DNA of 64,000 nt from an uncultured Sterolibacterium sp. (GTDB lineage: Bacteria; Pseudomonadota; Gammaproteobacteria; Burkholderiales; Rhodocyclaceae): contig CAILCO010000077.1 in assembly GCA_903832735.1 (NCBI GenBank), positions 1 to 64,000 on the forward strand. Direction: 5' to 3'. Made by a program: the position numbers and the translations under genes. The notes below the pieces were generated by a model. That model made no database searches. It was not told the origin of the DNA and saw only the letters and a list, made by a program, of their open reading frames with translations. This document shows positions 8,386-17,034 of this stretch, in pieces. How positions within the stretch are numbered: position 1 is the first letter of the stretch; the number at the start of each line of letters is the position of its first letter.

Positions 8386-9573
8386 CTACATGCGTTCAAA
8401 AATTGCCGCGATGCCCTGACCGCCGCCGATACACATGGTGACCAGACCATAGCGCTTGTTGATACGCGCGAGTTCATAGAGACACTTGACGGTGAGGATG
8501 GCGCCAGTGGCACCCAACGGATGACCAAGTGCGACTGCGCCACCGTTGGGGTTCACCTTGACTGGATCGAACTCCAGGCCCTTGGCTACGCATAGTGCCT
8601 GTGCTGCGAAGGCCTCGTTCGACTCGATCACGTCGAGATCCTTCACCGACAGGCCAGCACGCAAGAGCGCCAGTTTGACGGCCGGGATCGGGCCGGTCCC
8701 CATGATCGAGGGATCGACGCCAGCGACAGCGTAGGACACCAGTCGTGCCAAAGGCTGCAAACCAGCCTTGGCCGCGGCGCCCATTTCCATCAGCAGCACG
8801 GCTGCGGCGCCATCATTGATGCCTGACGCATTACCGGCGGTTACCGTTCCATCCTTCTTGAAGGCAGGCTTCAACTTGGCGAGGCTCTCCAGAGAGGTGT
8901 CGGCCTTCGGATACTCGTCGGTATCGAAGAAGACGCTGCCCTTCCTGGATTGGATTTCGATCGGTACGATCTGCGACTTGAAGTGGCCTGCGGCAATGGC
9001 CGCCAGCGCACGCTTCTGGCTCTCCAGCGAAAAGGCATCCTGTTGCTCGCGCGTTATGTCGAACTGTTCGGCGATGTTCTCGGCGGTGATGCCCATGTGA
9101 TTCGGGGACATAGGATCAGTCAGGGCGCCGACCATCATGTCGATCAGTTTGGTATCGCCCATGCGGGCGCCCCAGCGCGCCGCCGGCATCAGATAACCGG
9201 CCCGGCTCATGGTTTCGACGCCGCAACCTATGGCCACATCGGTATCGCCCAGCTGAATTGCATTGGCAGCGGTGACGATGGCCTGCAGGCCGGAACCGCA
9301 CAGGCGATTCAGGGTCAGCGCGCAGGATTCCTTGGCCATGCCGGCATCAAGGGCGATCGCACGCGACACGTACATGTCGCGCGCTTCACCGTGAATCACA
9401 TTGCCGCAGACCAACTGCCCGATCTGGGCCGGATCGATCTTGGCGCGAGCAATCGCCTCCTTAACCACGCGGGCACCGAGCGCCGACGAAGAAAAATCCT
9501 TGAGCGTCCCACCGAAACTACCGATTGGCGCACGTACGCCACTCACAATGACTACTTCACGTTTATCTGCCAT
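8386..9573 (-). CDS. bktB: Acetyl-CoA C-acetyltransferase / beta-ketothiolase (BktB type)
   Basis: 395 residues. It closely follows the BktB pattern remembered from Cupriavidus, with nearly the same ends (REVVIVSGVRAPIGSFGG ... MCIGGGQGIAAIFER). Catalytic Cys92 lies in NRLCGSGLQAI, the active-site His in GHPLGATGA and the second Cys in CIGGGQG. The enzyme condenses or cleaves acyl-CoA with acetyl-CoA. BktB accepts C4 to longer 3-ketoacyl-CoA and feeds polyhydroxyalkanoate synthesis or fatty acid breakdown. No phaB or phaC is adjacent, so the pathway is not fixed by context. The symbol rests on overall resemblance; PhaA is the main alternative. Confidence 0.9.
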   Translation of the reverse strand: MADKREVVIVSGVRAPIGSFGGTLKDFSSSALGARVVKEAIARAKIDPAQIGQLVCGNVIHGEARDMYVSRAIALDAGMAKESCALTLNRLCGSGLQAIVTAANAIQLGDTDVAIGCGVETMSRAGYLMPAARWGARMGDTKLIDMMVGALTDPMSPNHMGITAENIAEQFDITREQQDAFSLESQKRALAAIAAGHFKSQIVPIEIQSRKGSVFFDTDEYPKADTSLESLAKLKPAFKKDGTVTAGNASGINDGAAAVLLMEMGAAAKAGLQPLARLVSYAVAGVDPSIMGTGPIPAVKLALLRAGLSVKDLDVIESNEAFAAQALCVAKGLEFDPVKVNPNGGAVALGHPLGATGAILTVKCLYELARINKRYGLVTMCIGGGQGIAAIFERM

Positions 9574-9591
9574 TTGTTTCTCCTGATGAAA

Positions 9592-10503
9592 TTATCGACC
9601 TACCCAACTCGCCACCCAGAAAAGTGCCAGCAGCAGCAGGTAGAGTACCAACGAGCGCCATACCAGTCCGATTGCACTTTGCATGAACTCGACGTCAGCT
9701 TCGTCGCCTAAGCCGAGTTCCGGCCGTTCACGCACTTCCGTGATTTCTTGTATTGGTCGGCCAAGGCAAACCCCGAGAGCCCCGGCGCCGCTTGCCAGAA
9801 GTATACCGGAGGCGGGATCCGGCCAGCGCGCTGCCTGAGTGCGCCAGCAGAATACGGCGCCCTCGAAATCGCCGACCACGGCGAAGGCGGCAGCGGTGAC
9901 TCTCAGCGGCAACCAGTCGATGAGCGCGAAAGCGCGCGCGGCGTAGCGGCCAAAGTCCCCGTACTCTGTTTGCCGCCACTGGCTCTTGAAGAACAATGCC
10001 AGCCGGTAAAACAGGGCGCCCGCCGGACCGATCAGGACAAACCACAACAGCGGCGCGAACACATGCCGGTGCGAGGCGACCAGCGCCTCCTCGATCGCCA
10101 CTCGCGCCACTTCGTTGGAACTCAACCGCTCTGCACTACGGCCGCGCCATTCCCCGAGCAGAGCCCGAGCGTGATCCAATTCGCCTAAGCGGAGGGCCAA
10201 GTGGATATCGGTGAAATAGTGGCTGAACTGGCGAAAGCCCATCGTCAGATAGAGCAAGCCGATACTCAGGAGCAGATTCGGCACCGGCTGCGACACCAGC
10301 AGCCATTGCAGCAGGAGAACAATCGTCACTGCAGGCGCGACCGCGGCCATCCAAGCAAGCGCTCCGTGGCGCGCTTGCCCGTCGTTTAAATGATCCTCGA
10401 TAAAATATGCGAAGCGCGCCAACGGTGCCAGGACGAAGCGCTCCTGGGCAAGGGGCTTGATCTGCTCGAGGATCAACGCAGCGGCAATGGAAAACAAGGC
10501 CAT
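9592..10503 (-). CDS. CobD/CbiB-family membrane protein
   Basis: 303 residues from ATG 10503. It is a polytopic protein with segments such as FRQFSHYFTDIHLALR, AIEEALVASHRHVFAPLLW and GPAGALFYRLALFF, which follow the CbiB/CobD (adenosylcobinamide-phosphate synthase) framework. Betaproteobacteria carry a widespread shorter relative of this family that sits outside cobalamin operons, and its role is unclear (AmpE-like regulation has been suggested). No cobalamin genes are nearby, so true CbiB activity is doubtful. It runs in the same direction as bktB and the Nudix gene. Confidence 0.72.
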   Translation of the reverse strand: MALFSIAAALILEQIKPLAQERFVLAPLARFAYFIEDHLNDGQARHGALAWMAAVAPAVTIVLLLQWLLVSQPVPNLLLSIGLLYLTMGFRQFSHYFTDIHLALRLGELDHARALLGEWRGRSAERLSSNEVARVAIEEALVASHRHVFAPLLWFVLIGPAGALFYRLALFFKSQWRQTEYGDFGRYAARAFALIDWLPLRVTAAAFAVVGDFEGAVFCWRTQAARWPDPASGILLASGAGALGVCLGRPIQEITEVRERPELGLGDEADVEFMQSAIGLVWRSLVLYLLLLALFWVASWVGR

Positions 10504-10579
10504 GCAGATGGGGTTAAAGGGATCAGGGACGCCAAAAGGCGGTCGCAAAGGAACCAAGAAGATACCACACCGTCAGGCT

Positions 10580-11200
10580 TCAGTCTTCGTGAAACAAGAA
10601 ACGGTGCAGGCTCACCAGCATCCCCGCCGTAGCGCCCCAGATGTAATAACCCTCCCAGGGCATAGCGTAGTACTCGCGTCGTCCGCCCTGATGTTCGATG
10701 CTGTGACGTTGATGGTTGGCGGGATCAAGAAGGAAAGACAGTGGCGTTTCAAACGCCTCGGCCACCTCGAAATCGTCAAGCTTGAGATTCAACGGTGGGC
10801 GAACCAGCGCCACTACCGGCTTAATTGTGAAGCCCGTTCCAGTGCGATACTCGGGAAGCAGGCCCAGCACTTCCACCTGGGCCGGGTCAAGGCCGACTTC
10901 CTCTTGGGCCTCGCGCAAGGCGGTGTTCACGATCGAGGTGTCGGACTCCTCGCACCGCCCGCCGGGAAAGCTGATCTGCCCAGCATGATCGCGTAGATGC
11001 GCGGTACGCTGGGTGAGCAGCACGGTCAGTCCAGTCTCTCGTTCGATCAACGGAATCAGCACCGCTGCCCGGGTCAGTGGCCGTTCGGACACGCCACGCT
11101 CGATCACGACTGCTTGGTCGGACTCAGAACCGCCAGAGGCAAAGCGCTGGCGCAGCCAAGTAACACTTGGCGGCAGCGGCGGGGTGATAAGTTCGCTCAT
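10580..11200 (-). CDS. nudL: Nudix hydrolase, CoA pyrophosphatase type
   Basis: 206 residues. The Nudix box is complete: GGRCEESDTSIVNTALREAQ followed by EEVGL. Just upstream, LTQRTAHLRDHAGQISFPGG matches the UPF0035/CoA-binding signature (LLTxRxxxLRxHxGQxxFPGG) of NudL and its relatives. It is predicted to cleave CoA or acyl-CoA into 3',5'-ADP and phosphopantetheine, trimming CoA pools. It neighbours the thiolase gene, another CoA-linked enzyme, but no functional link is proven. Confidence 0.9.
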   Translation of the reverse strand: MSELITPPLPPSVTWLRQRFASGGSESDQAVVIERGVSERPLTRAAVLIPLIERETGLTVLLTQRTAHLRDHAGQISFPGGRCEESDTSIVNTALREAQEEVGLDPAQVEVLGLLPEYRTGTGFTIKPVVALVRPPLNLKLDDFEVAEAFETPLSFLLDPANHQRHSIEHQGGRREYYAMPWEGYYIWGATAGMLVSLHRFLFHED

Positions 11201-11306
11201 CAGGTGCTTTCTTTCCTGCGCTGGGCATCGACAGCAAACTCACCCGCAGCGTTTCAGAATGCCGGTTTCGATACAACGCGGCGATGAACTCGTAGATAAT
11301 GCGGAC

Positions 11307-12014
11307 ATGAGACCAGTTGCCATCTTTCGCCATAGCCCCGGAGAAGGGCCCGGGTATTTTGCCACATTCCTCGATCATCACGCGCTACCGTGGCAACTGT
11401 TGACCATAGATGCAGGGGAACCTGTGCCGACCGACCCCGCTGCATTCAGCGGACTGGCTTTCATGGGCGGGCCAATGAGCGTCAATGACTCGCTTCCCTG
11501 GATCGCTCAAGAGTGCTCTCTGATTACCCAAGCCGTGGCGCAGGACATCCCGGTGCTCGGCCATTGCCTGGGCGGCCAATTATTGGCCAAAGCGATGGGC
11601 GCCAAAGTGGGACAGAACCCGGTGAAGGAAATCGGTTGGGGCATGACGAGGGTGGCTGACAACGCCACGGCGCGGACATGGTTCGATGGAGCGTCGGACA
11701 TTCTCGCCTTCCACTGGCACGGCGAGACCTTCAGCCTGCCGGCAGGAGCCACGCGCATCCTGGAAAGCCGCCACTGCGCGAACCAGGCTTTTGTTCTGGG
11801 CCAGAATCTTGGGTTGCAATGCCATGTCGAGATGACCCTTGGAATGATAGAGAACTGGTGCGCCATTGGCGGCGAAGAGATCGCTGCCTCAACCGGGCCT
11901 GGCGTGCAACAAGCGGCGGACATGTTGGCCAACATGAGCGAAAACCTGAAGTCCCTGCATGCCGTCGCCGACCGCCTCTACGGCAGATGGATAGCCGGCT
12001 TGAAGAGCACTTAG
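11307..12014 (+). CDS. Class I glutamine amidotransferase-like protein (GMP synthase type)
   Basis: 235 residues from ATG 11307; the long upstream extension is antisense to the Nudix gene and unlikely to be coding. The nucleophile elbow is GHCLGGQLLAKAMG (Cys about residue 90), the oxyanion region is FMGGPMSVND, and the His-Glu pair is in LQCHVEMT. HWHGETFSLP matches the stand-alone GATase1_GMP_Synthase-like subgroup (YfeJ type). These proteins hydrolyse glutamine or gamma-glutamyl amides; the substrate is not known. It converges on yajQ with a strong hairpin between them. Confidence 0.85.
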   Translation: MRPVAIFRHSPGEGPGYFATFLDHHALPWQLLTIDAGEPVPTDPAAFSGLAFMGGPMSVNDSLPWIAQECSLITQAVAQDIPVLGHCLGGQLLAKAMGAKVGQNPVKEIGWGMTRVADNATARTWFDGASDILAFHWHGETFSLPAGATRILESRHCANQAFVLGQNLGLQCHVEMTLGMIENWCAIGGEEIAASTGPGVQQAADMLANMSENLKSLHAVADRLYGRWIAGLKST

Positions 12015-12021
12015 TACCTGC

Positions 12022-12078
12022 TTCGCGGCACTAGTACCCTGGGTTGTCTTTCAGACAACGACGAGCACTAGTCGCGAA
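12022..12078. terminator. Nested hairpin between convergent genes
   Basis: The outer arms TTCGCG-GC-ACTAGT (12022-12035) and ACTAGTCGCGAA (12067-12078) pair with a 2-nt bulge, and enclose an inner hairpin GTTGTCT/AGACAAC (12043-12059). The right arm contains the yajQ stop codon. There is no long U-tract on either strand, so it may act as a bidirectional or processing structure rather than a textbook terminator. Confidence 0.5.
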
Positions 12079-12553
12079 AATTGCCGAATTGCAACGGAAA
12101 GTCGATGATCGCCTTCTTCACCAGAGCGATCGCGTCCTGCAGGAGATCGCGTTTAGGTCCGGAGACGCGCACGACATCCCCCTGGATGCTGGCCTGCACC
12201 TTGAGCTTGCTGTCCTTGAGTTGCTTGACGATCTTCTTGGCCAGTTCCCCCTCGACGCCCACTTTGACCTTGATTTCCTGCTTGACCTTGTTGCCGCTGA
12301 CCTTCTCAGCCTTTTCCTTTTCCAGGCAGCGCACGTCGATACCGCGCTTGCCCAGTTTCAGCGTCAGGATGTCATAGACCTGACTCAGTTTGAAATCGTC
12401 GTCGGCGAAAAGCGTCAGCAGTTTGTCGCCAGTTTCAACGCGCGCGTCAGAACCCTTGAAGTCGAAGCGGTTGGTGATTTCCTTGTTGGCCTGGTCGACG
12501 GCATTGCGCAGTTCGACCTGATTCACTTCTGAAAGAATATCGAAGGATGGCAT
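12068..12553 (-). CDS. yajQ: YajQ family nucleotide/c-di-GMP-binding protein
   Basis: 161 residues with the family's fixed opening [20 protein letters not shown] and ending PLQFGNFRD. The family has two ferredoxin-like domains. Members bind cyclic di-GMP in Xanthomonas and Pseudomonas, where they act with LysR-type regulators, and bind nucleotides or tRNA in other reports. [10 protein letters not shown] and [16 protein letters not shown] are typical blocks. It lies immediately downstream of ppnP on the same strand. Confidence 0.95.
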   Translation of the reverse strand: MPSFDILSEVNQVELRNAVDQANKEITNRFDFKGSDARVETGDKLLTLFADDDFKLSQVYDILTLKLGKRGIDVRCLEKEKAEKVSGNKVKQEIKVKVGVEGELAKKIVKQLKDSKLKVQASIQGDVVRVSGPKRDLLQDAIALVKKAIIDFPLQFGNFRD

Positions 12554-12573
12554 CTCAGGCTCCGCTCAATGCC

Positions 12574-12897
12574 TCAATTGAAGTGGCAAACGTAGTCCAG
12601 GGTTTCCAGTGTCTCGATATCGAAACTGGAGTTGCCCGGCACGGAAAACGATTCACCGGCGCCATAGTGCTTCCAAGCTGCATCGCCCTTCAGGCGGATA
12701 CGGCACTTGCCGGCATTAAGCTCCATCACCTCGGGTGCGCCGGTATTGAAGCTCAGTGACGACGGAAAGATCACGCCCAAAGTTTTCTTGGTCCCGTCCG
12801 GAAACAGTACTGTATGGCTCACACACTTGCCGTCGAAGTACAAGTTGGCCTTTTTGACGACGCTGACGTTATCGAACTGGCTTATAAAATCGGACAT
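12574..12897 (-). CDS. ppnP: Pyrimidine/purine nucleoside phosphorylase (DUF1255)
   Basis: 107 residues from ATG 12897. That start is preceded by GGAG at a 6-nt spacing, whereas the ATG at 12909 lies inside the ribosome binding site. The small cupin-like fold is visible in [20 protein letters not shown] and [15 protein letters not shown]. YaiE/PpnP phosphorolyses adenosine, guanosine, uridine, cytidine and others to the base and ribose 1-phosphate. It sits between argG and yajQ on the same strand. Confidence 0.93.
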   Translation of the reverse strand: MSDFISQFDNVSVVKKANLYFDGKCVSHTVLFPDGTKKTLGVIFPSSLSFNTGAPEVMELNAGKCRIRLKGDAAWKHYGAGESFSVPGNSSFDIETLETLDYVCHFN

Positions 12898-12932
12898 TTG
12901 TTTCTCCACTGATTGCGGCTATCGACCCCGCC

Positions 12933-14162
12933 TCAACCCTTACGCCGGGCCAGGTTCGCCGCAATACGCAGGCGCAGGGCATTGAGCTTGATAAAACCGG
13001 CCGCGTCCTTCTGATCGTAGGCGCCGGCATCGTCCTCGAAGGTTGCAATGGTTGAATCGAACAGCGAATCGCTCTCCGACTCGCGTCCGACCACGATGAC
13101 ATTGCCCTTGTAGAGCTTGACGCGCACCTTGCCATTGACCGTCTGTTGAGTATGATCGATCAGGACCTGCAAGGCGCGGCGCTCGGGCGCCCACCAGTAG
13201 CCGTTGTAGATCAGGCTGGCGTAGCGCGGCATCAGATCGTCCTTGAGATGGGCGACTTCACGGTCGAGGCAAAGCGACTCGATGGCGCGATGCGCCCGCA
13301 ACATGATCGTGCCGCCTGGCGTTTCATAGCAGCCGCGTGACTTCATGCCGACATAGCGATTCTCGACCAGATCGAGGCGGCCGATGCCATGCTTGCCACC
13401 CAGTTCGTTCAGGCGCGTCAAGACTGTTGCGGGAGAAAGACGGGTCCCGTTGAGACCGACGATGTCGCCCCTCTGATATTCAATCTCCAGGTATTCGGCG
13501 GAATCTGGCGCCTGCTCCGGCGACACCGTCCAGCGCCACATCGAATCCTCGGCCTCGCGCGATGGATCTTCCAGGTGCCGGCCCTCGAAGCTGATGTGGA
13601 GCAGATTGGCATCCATCGAATAGGGCGAACCGCCCTGCTTGTGCTTCATGTCGACCGGAATGCCATGGCGCTCCGCATACGCCATCAACTTCTCGCGCGA
13701 GAGCAGATCCCATTCGCGCCACGGCGCAATCACCTTGATGTTCGGATCCAGCGCGTAATAGCCCAGTTCGAAGCGCACCTGATCGTTGCCCTTGCCGGTA
13801 GCGCCATGCGCCACGGCATCCGCTCCGGTCTGGTGCGCGATCTCTATCTGACGCTTGGCGATCAGCGGCCGGGCGATCGACGTGCCGAGCAGGTACTCGC
13901 CTTCATACACGGCATTGGCGCGGAACATGGGAAACACGAAGTCGCGCACGAATTCCTCGCGCAGATCGTCGATGAAGATATGTTCGGGCAGGATGCCGAA
14001 TTGCAGCGCCTTCTTGCGCGCCGGCTCAAGTTCCTCACCCTGGCCGAGATCGGCCGTGAAGGTGATTACTTCACACTGGTAGGTGTCCTGCAGCCACTTG
14101 AGGATCACAGACGTGTCGAGCCCCCCCGAGTAAGCCAGCACCGCCTTTTTCACATCGCTCAT
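12933..14162 (-). CDS. argG: Argininosuccinate synthase
   Basis: 409 residues. The ATP PP-loop is [15 protein letters not shown] near the N-terminus. Other landmarks are [33 protein letters not shown] (aspartate/citrulline site) and [12 protein letters not shown]. It joins citrulline and aspartate using ATP in arginine synthesis. It follows argF on the same strand with a 21-bp gap, giving argD-argF-argG in pathway-like order. Confidence 0.98.
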   Translation of the reverse strand: MSDVKKAVLAYSGGLDTSVILKWLQDTYQCEVITFTADLGQGEELEPARKKALQFGILPEHIFIDDLREEFVRDFVFPMFRANAVYEGEYLLGTSIARPLIAKRQIEIAHQTGADAVAHGATGKGNDQVRFELGYYALDPNIKVIAPWREWDLLSREKLMAYAERHGIPVDMKHKQGGSPYSMDANLLHISFEGRHLEDPSREAEDSMWRWTVSPEQAPDSAEYLEIEYQRGDIVGLNGTRLSPATVLTRLNELGGKHGIGRLDLVENRYVGMKSRGCYETPGGTIMLRAHRAIESLCLDREVAHLKDDLMPRYASLIYNGYWWAPERRALQVLIDHTQQTVNGKVRVKLYKGNVIVVGRESESDSLFDSTIATFEDDAGAYDQKDAAGFIKLNALRLRIAANLARRKG

Positions 14163-14183
14163 TGCAAATATCCCATAAACAAA

Positions 14184-15125
14184 TCAGACATTGACGCGGC
14201 CAATCAACAGATATTCCAGCAACGCCTTCTGTGCGTGCAATCGATTCTCCGCTTCATCCCAGACCACGCTCTGCGGCCCGTCGATTACTTCGGCGGCGAC
14301 TTCCTCACCGCGATGCGCCGGCAGACAGTGCATGAACAGCGCATCCGGCTTGGCCACCCGCATCATCTCCCCATCCACCTGCCAGTCCTCGAAATCGCGC
14401 AAGCGCTCTTCGTTCTCCGCTTCAAAGCCCATGCTAGTCCACACGTCGGTGGTCACCAGGTCGGCATCCCGAGCAGCCTCCATGGGGTCGGAAAATTCCT
14501 CATAATGATCTGTGCCATAGAGGCCTGCGCGCTCCGGTTCGACCTGGTAGCCGGGCGGGGTTGAGACATGCACGTTGAAGCCGAAGACCTCGGCCGCCTG
14601 CAGCCAGGTATTGCAAACATTGTTCGAGTCGCCGATCCAGGCCACGGTCCTGCCTTCGATTGAACCGCGATGCTCGATATAGGTAAAGATGTCGGCGAGA
14701 ATTTGACAAGGATGGTATTCGTTGGTGAGGCCGTTGATGACCGGAACGCGCGAGTTGGCGGCGAAGCGCTCGATGATTTCCTGCTCGAAGGTGCGGATCA
14801 TGACGATATCGCTCATCCGCGAGATGACTTGGGCCGCATCCTCCACAGGCTCGCCGCGGCCCAGTTGCGAATCTCGCGTATTGAGGTAGATCGCACACCC
14901 GCCCAACTGCTGCATGCCCGCCTCGAAGGACAAGCGCGTGCGCGTGCTGGCTTTTTCGAAGATCATCACCAGGGTACGATCCGTGACCGGCCAGTATTGC
15001 TGGTAACCTTTAAACTGCCCTTTGATCCAGCGCGCGCGCTCGAAAAGGTAATCAAACTCTGCGCGGGAAAAATCGTTGAATTGAAGAAAGTGCCTCGGTG
15101 AAGTGGACATGTTCGCCATACTCAT
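14184..15125 (-). CDS. argF: Ornithine carbamoyltransferase
   Basis: 313 residues. The carbamoyl phosphate loop is FEKASTRTRLSFE and the ornithine-binding motif is FMHCLPAHRG. DSQLGRGEPVEDAAQV and NGLTNEYHPCQILAD are also conserved. It makes citrulline from ornithine and carbamoyl phosphate. The first ATG overlaps the argD stop (ATGA), so the two are probably translationally coupled; a second Met at residue 3 or 6 could also serve as start. No ARG-box pattern was evident by eye. Confidence 0.98.
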   Translation of the reverse strand: MSMANMSTSPRHFLQFNDFSRAEFDYLFERARWIKGQFKGYQQYWPVTDRTLVMIFEKASTRTRLSFEAGMQQLGGCAIYLNTRDSQLGRGEPVEDAAQVISRMSDIVMIRTFEQEIIERFAANSRVPVINGLTNEYHPCQILADIFTYIEHRGSIEGRTVAWIGDSNNVCNTWLQAAEVFGFNVHVSTPPGYQVEPERAGLYGTDHYEEFSDPMEAARDADLVTTDVWTSMGFEAENEERLRDFEDWQVDGEMMRVAKPDALFMHCLPAHRGEEVAAEVIDGPQSVVWDEAENRLHAQKALLEYLLIGRVNV

Positions 15126-16294
15126 GCGCCGAGGAACTCGCGGATCAACTGGGTGAGAATGACCAACAGTTCCTCGGCTTCGGCATCAGCGAAGTTCAAC
15201 GCCGGCAAGAGGCGCACTACCTTGTCGGCAGTGACATTGATCAGCAACCCAGCCTGAACTGCGCGCTCCACCAGTTCCCCGCACGGGCGATCGAGTTCGA
15301 TGCCGATCATCAGGCCGTCGCCACGGATATCAACAATGCCCGCGACGCCGGAAAGGCGTGTGCGCAGGCCGGCTCTGATAGTTTCGCCGAGAACCAGCGC
15401 ATGCGTCAGCAGGGCATCCTGCTCAATCACGGCTAGCGTGGTCAAGGCGGCGACACAGGCGAGGGGATTGCCGCCGAAGGTGGAACCATGGCTGCCTGGC
15501 TTGAATACGCTGGCGGCGGGCCCAGCCGCCAGGCAGGCGCCGATCGGAAGTCCGGAGGCCAAGCCTTTGGCCAGGGCCATCACGTCCGGAACAATGCCGG
15601 CATGCTGATGGGCAAACCACTTGCCGGTACGGGCAAAACCGCACTGCACTTCATCGACCATCAGCAACCAACCACGCGCCGAGCAGATACGCCGCAGTCC
15701 CTGCAGATATTCGTCATGTGCGATGTTGATGCCGCCTTCCCCTTGGATCGGCTCCATCAGTACGGCAACGACATTCGGATTATTCTGCGCCACTGCTTCG
15801 ACCGCTGACAGATCATCGAAAGGAACACGCACGAAGCCGGCAACCAGTGGCTCAAAGCCGGCCTGTGCCTTACGATTCCCCGTGGCGGACAAGGTCGCCA
15901 GGGTGCGGCCGTGGAAAGCTTTTTCCATGACGATGATGGCGGGCTGCTCTATTCCCCGCTGGTGTCCGTACAGCCGGGCCAACTTGATCGCCGCTTCGTT
16001 GGCCTCACAGCCGGAGTTGCAAAAGAACACCTCGTCCATGCCGGAAATCTCGGCAAGTCTGTCTGACAATAGCTCCTGCTCCGGGATACGATAGAGATTG
16101 GAGACATGGATCAAGCGAGCGGCTTGGTCAGACAGCGCCTTGACCAGAACCGGATGGGCATGTCCCAGGGTGTTCACGGCAATGCCGGCGAGCGCGTCGA
16201 GATAGCGCCGACCCTGCTGATCGAATACCCATGAGCCCTGTCCGTGGGTAAAGGCGATCGGCTGCCTAGCGTAGGTGTTCATCAAATGCGGCAT
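15122..16294 (-). CDS. argD: Acetylornithine aminotransferase
   Basis: 390 residues from ATG 16294 (MPHLMNTYARQPIAF); the ORF's upstream 22 residues are not family-like. It is a class III PLP aminotransferase with FCNSGCEANEAAIKLAR, the FHGRT motif, MVDEVQCGFARTGKWF and the PLP lysine in VMALAKGLASGLPIGA. It converts N-acetylglutamate semialdehyde to N-acetylornithine and may also serve lysine synthesis (DapC activity). It is the first gene of the argD-argF-argG run. Confidence 0.96.
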   Translation of the reverse strand: MPHLMNTYARQPIAFTHGQGSWVFDQQGRRYLDALAGIAVNTLGHAHPVLVKALSDQAARLIHVSNLYRIPEQELLSDRLAEISGMDEVFFCNSGCEANEAAIKLARLYGHQRGIEQPAIIVMEKAFHGRTLATLSATGNRKAQAGFEPLVAGFVRVPFDDLSAVEAVAQNNPNVVAVLMEPIQGEGGINIAHDEYLQGLRRICSARGWLLMVDEVQCGFARTGKWFAHQHAGIVPDVMALAKGLASGLPIGACLAAGPAASVFKPGSHGSTFGGNPLACVAALTTLAVIEQDALLTHALVLGETIRAGLRTRLSGVAGIVDIRGDGLMIGIELDRPCGELVERAVQAGLLINVTADKVVRLLPALNFADAEAEELLVILTQLIREFLGA

Positions 16295-16655
16295 AGCATG
16301 CCCCGCGTGAAACAAAGGTTCCAAATAGCCACGGCGGCTCGCGCCGCCGTGATTTCGCAAGACCGAGAATCGCGTCTTGCCAAGAGCTGCATCTTATGTG
16401 AAAAACGGTGCCCTGTACACTGTGTGCAGGGGTCACATTGATCCCGCCCTTACTCCAATGCGGGTAGAACTGGCGTGGAAGTTCGCACGGTCAAATCCTG
16501 CTTATGGCTGAAGTTATTCGTGAGGGGTTCGTAAAGACTGGCGCTGGCCACAACGATCGGCCGCTTAAGACAGAAAAGTCAGACGCGATCAGGCACGTCA
16601 CCGAAGCGTCGCGGAAGACGCGCCGTTATGGTCGCGCCTAGTTCGCTGAGTACGC
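16295..16655. other. 361-bp gap between argD and rpsT
   Basis: No credible gene is seen; the 65-aa plus-strand ORF at 16244-16441 mostly overlaps argD. The region holds a GC hairpin (ACGGCGG/CCGCCGT, 16331-16350) and a dyad at 16411-16431. It should contain the argD promoter and the 3' end of the rpsT transcript. Confidence 0.4.
16411..16431. promoter_or_regulatory. Near-perfect 21-bp dyad upstream of argD
   Basis: CCCTGTACAC (16411-16420), one central T, then GTGTGCAGGG (16422-16431). The arms pair over 10 bp with a single mismatch (a G-T wobble in RNA). It lies about 120 bp upstream of the argD start. The sequence is unlike the E. coli ARG box, so the binding protein is unknown. Confidence 0.35.
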
Positions 16656-16916
16656 TTAAAGGGCTTTGATGGCGGCCGACAGGCGGCTCTTGTGACGCGC
16701 GGCCTTGTTCTTGTGAATGATCTTTTTGTCGGCGATGCTGTCGATGATGCTCATCGACTGAGTGAACTCCGCTTGGGCGACGGTTTTGTCGCCGGCGACG
16801 ATCGCCTTTTGTACTTTCTTGATTGCGGTGCGCAGCGTCGAGCGCAAGCTCACGTTATGGGTACGCTGCTTGACCGCCTGACGGGCTCGCTTGCGGGCTT
16901 GGGCGCTGTTGGCCAT
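16656..16916 (-). CDS. rpsT: 30S ribosomal protein S20
   Basis: 86 residues, strongly basic and helical, with the family opening [21 protein letters not shown] and the C-terminal block [20 protein letters not shown]. It binds 16S rRNA early in 30S assembly. It is transcribed alone, divergent from murJ, from a clear promoter at 16952-16980. Confidence 0.97.
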   Translation of the reverse strand: MANSAQARKRARQAVKQRTHNVSLRSTLRTAIKKVQKAIVAGDKTVAQAEFTQSMSIIDSIADKKIIHKNKAARHKSRLSAAIKAL

Positions 16917-16951
16917 AAGTATTGTTCCGGCTAGGGCGTGAAAAGTCGGCC

Positions 16952-16980
16952 ATTATAGGGGTATTCAAGGTTCGGCGCAA
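16952..16980 (-). promoter_or_regulatory. rpsT promoter
   Basis: On the minus strand: TTGCGC (16975-16980), a 17-nt spacer and a perfect TATAAT (16952-16957), about 35 nt upstream of the rpsT start codon. Confidence 0.65.
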
Positions 16981-17034
16981 GATGCGCGGAAGGCCCGGAA
17001 AGCCGCTACCATTGCCCACTTTTGCGTCAGCCGC

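Noticed and set aside
16244-16441. 65-aa plus-strand ORF in the argD upstream region
   Set aside because: It overlaps the argD start on the other strand and shows no motif or ribosome binding site.
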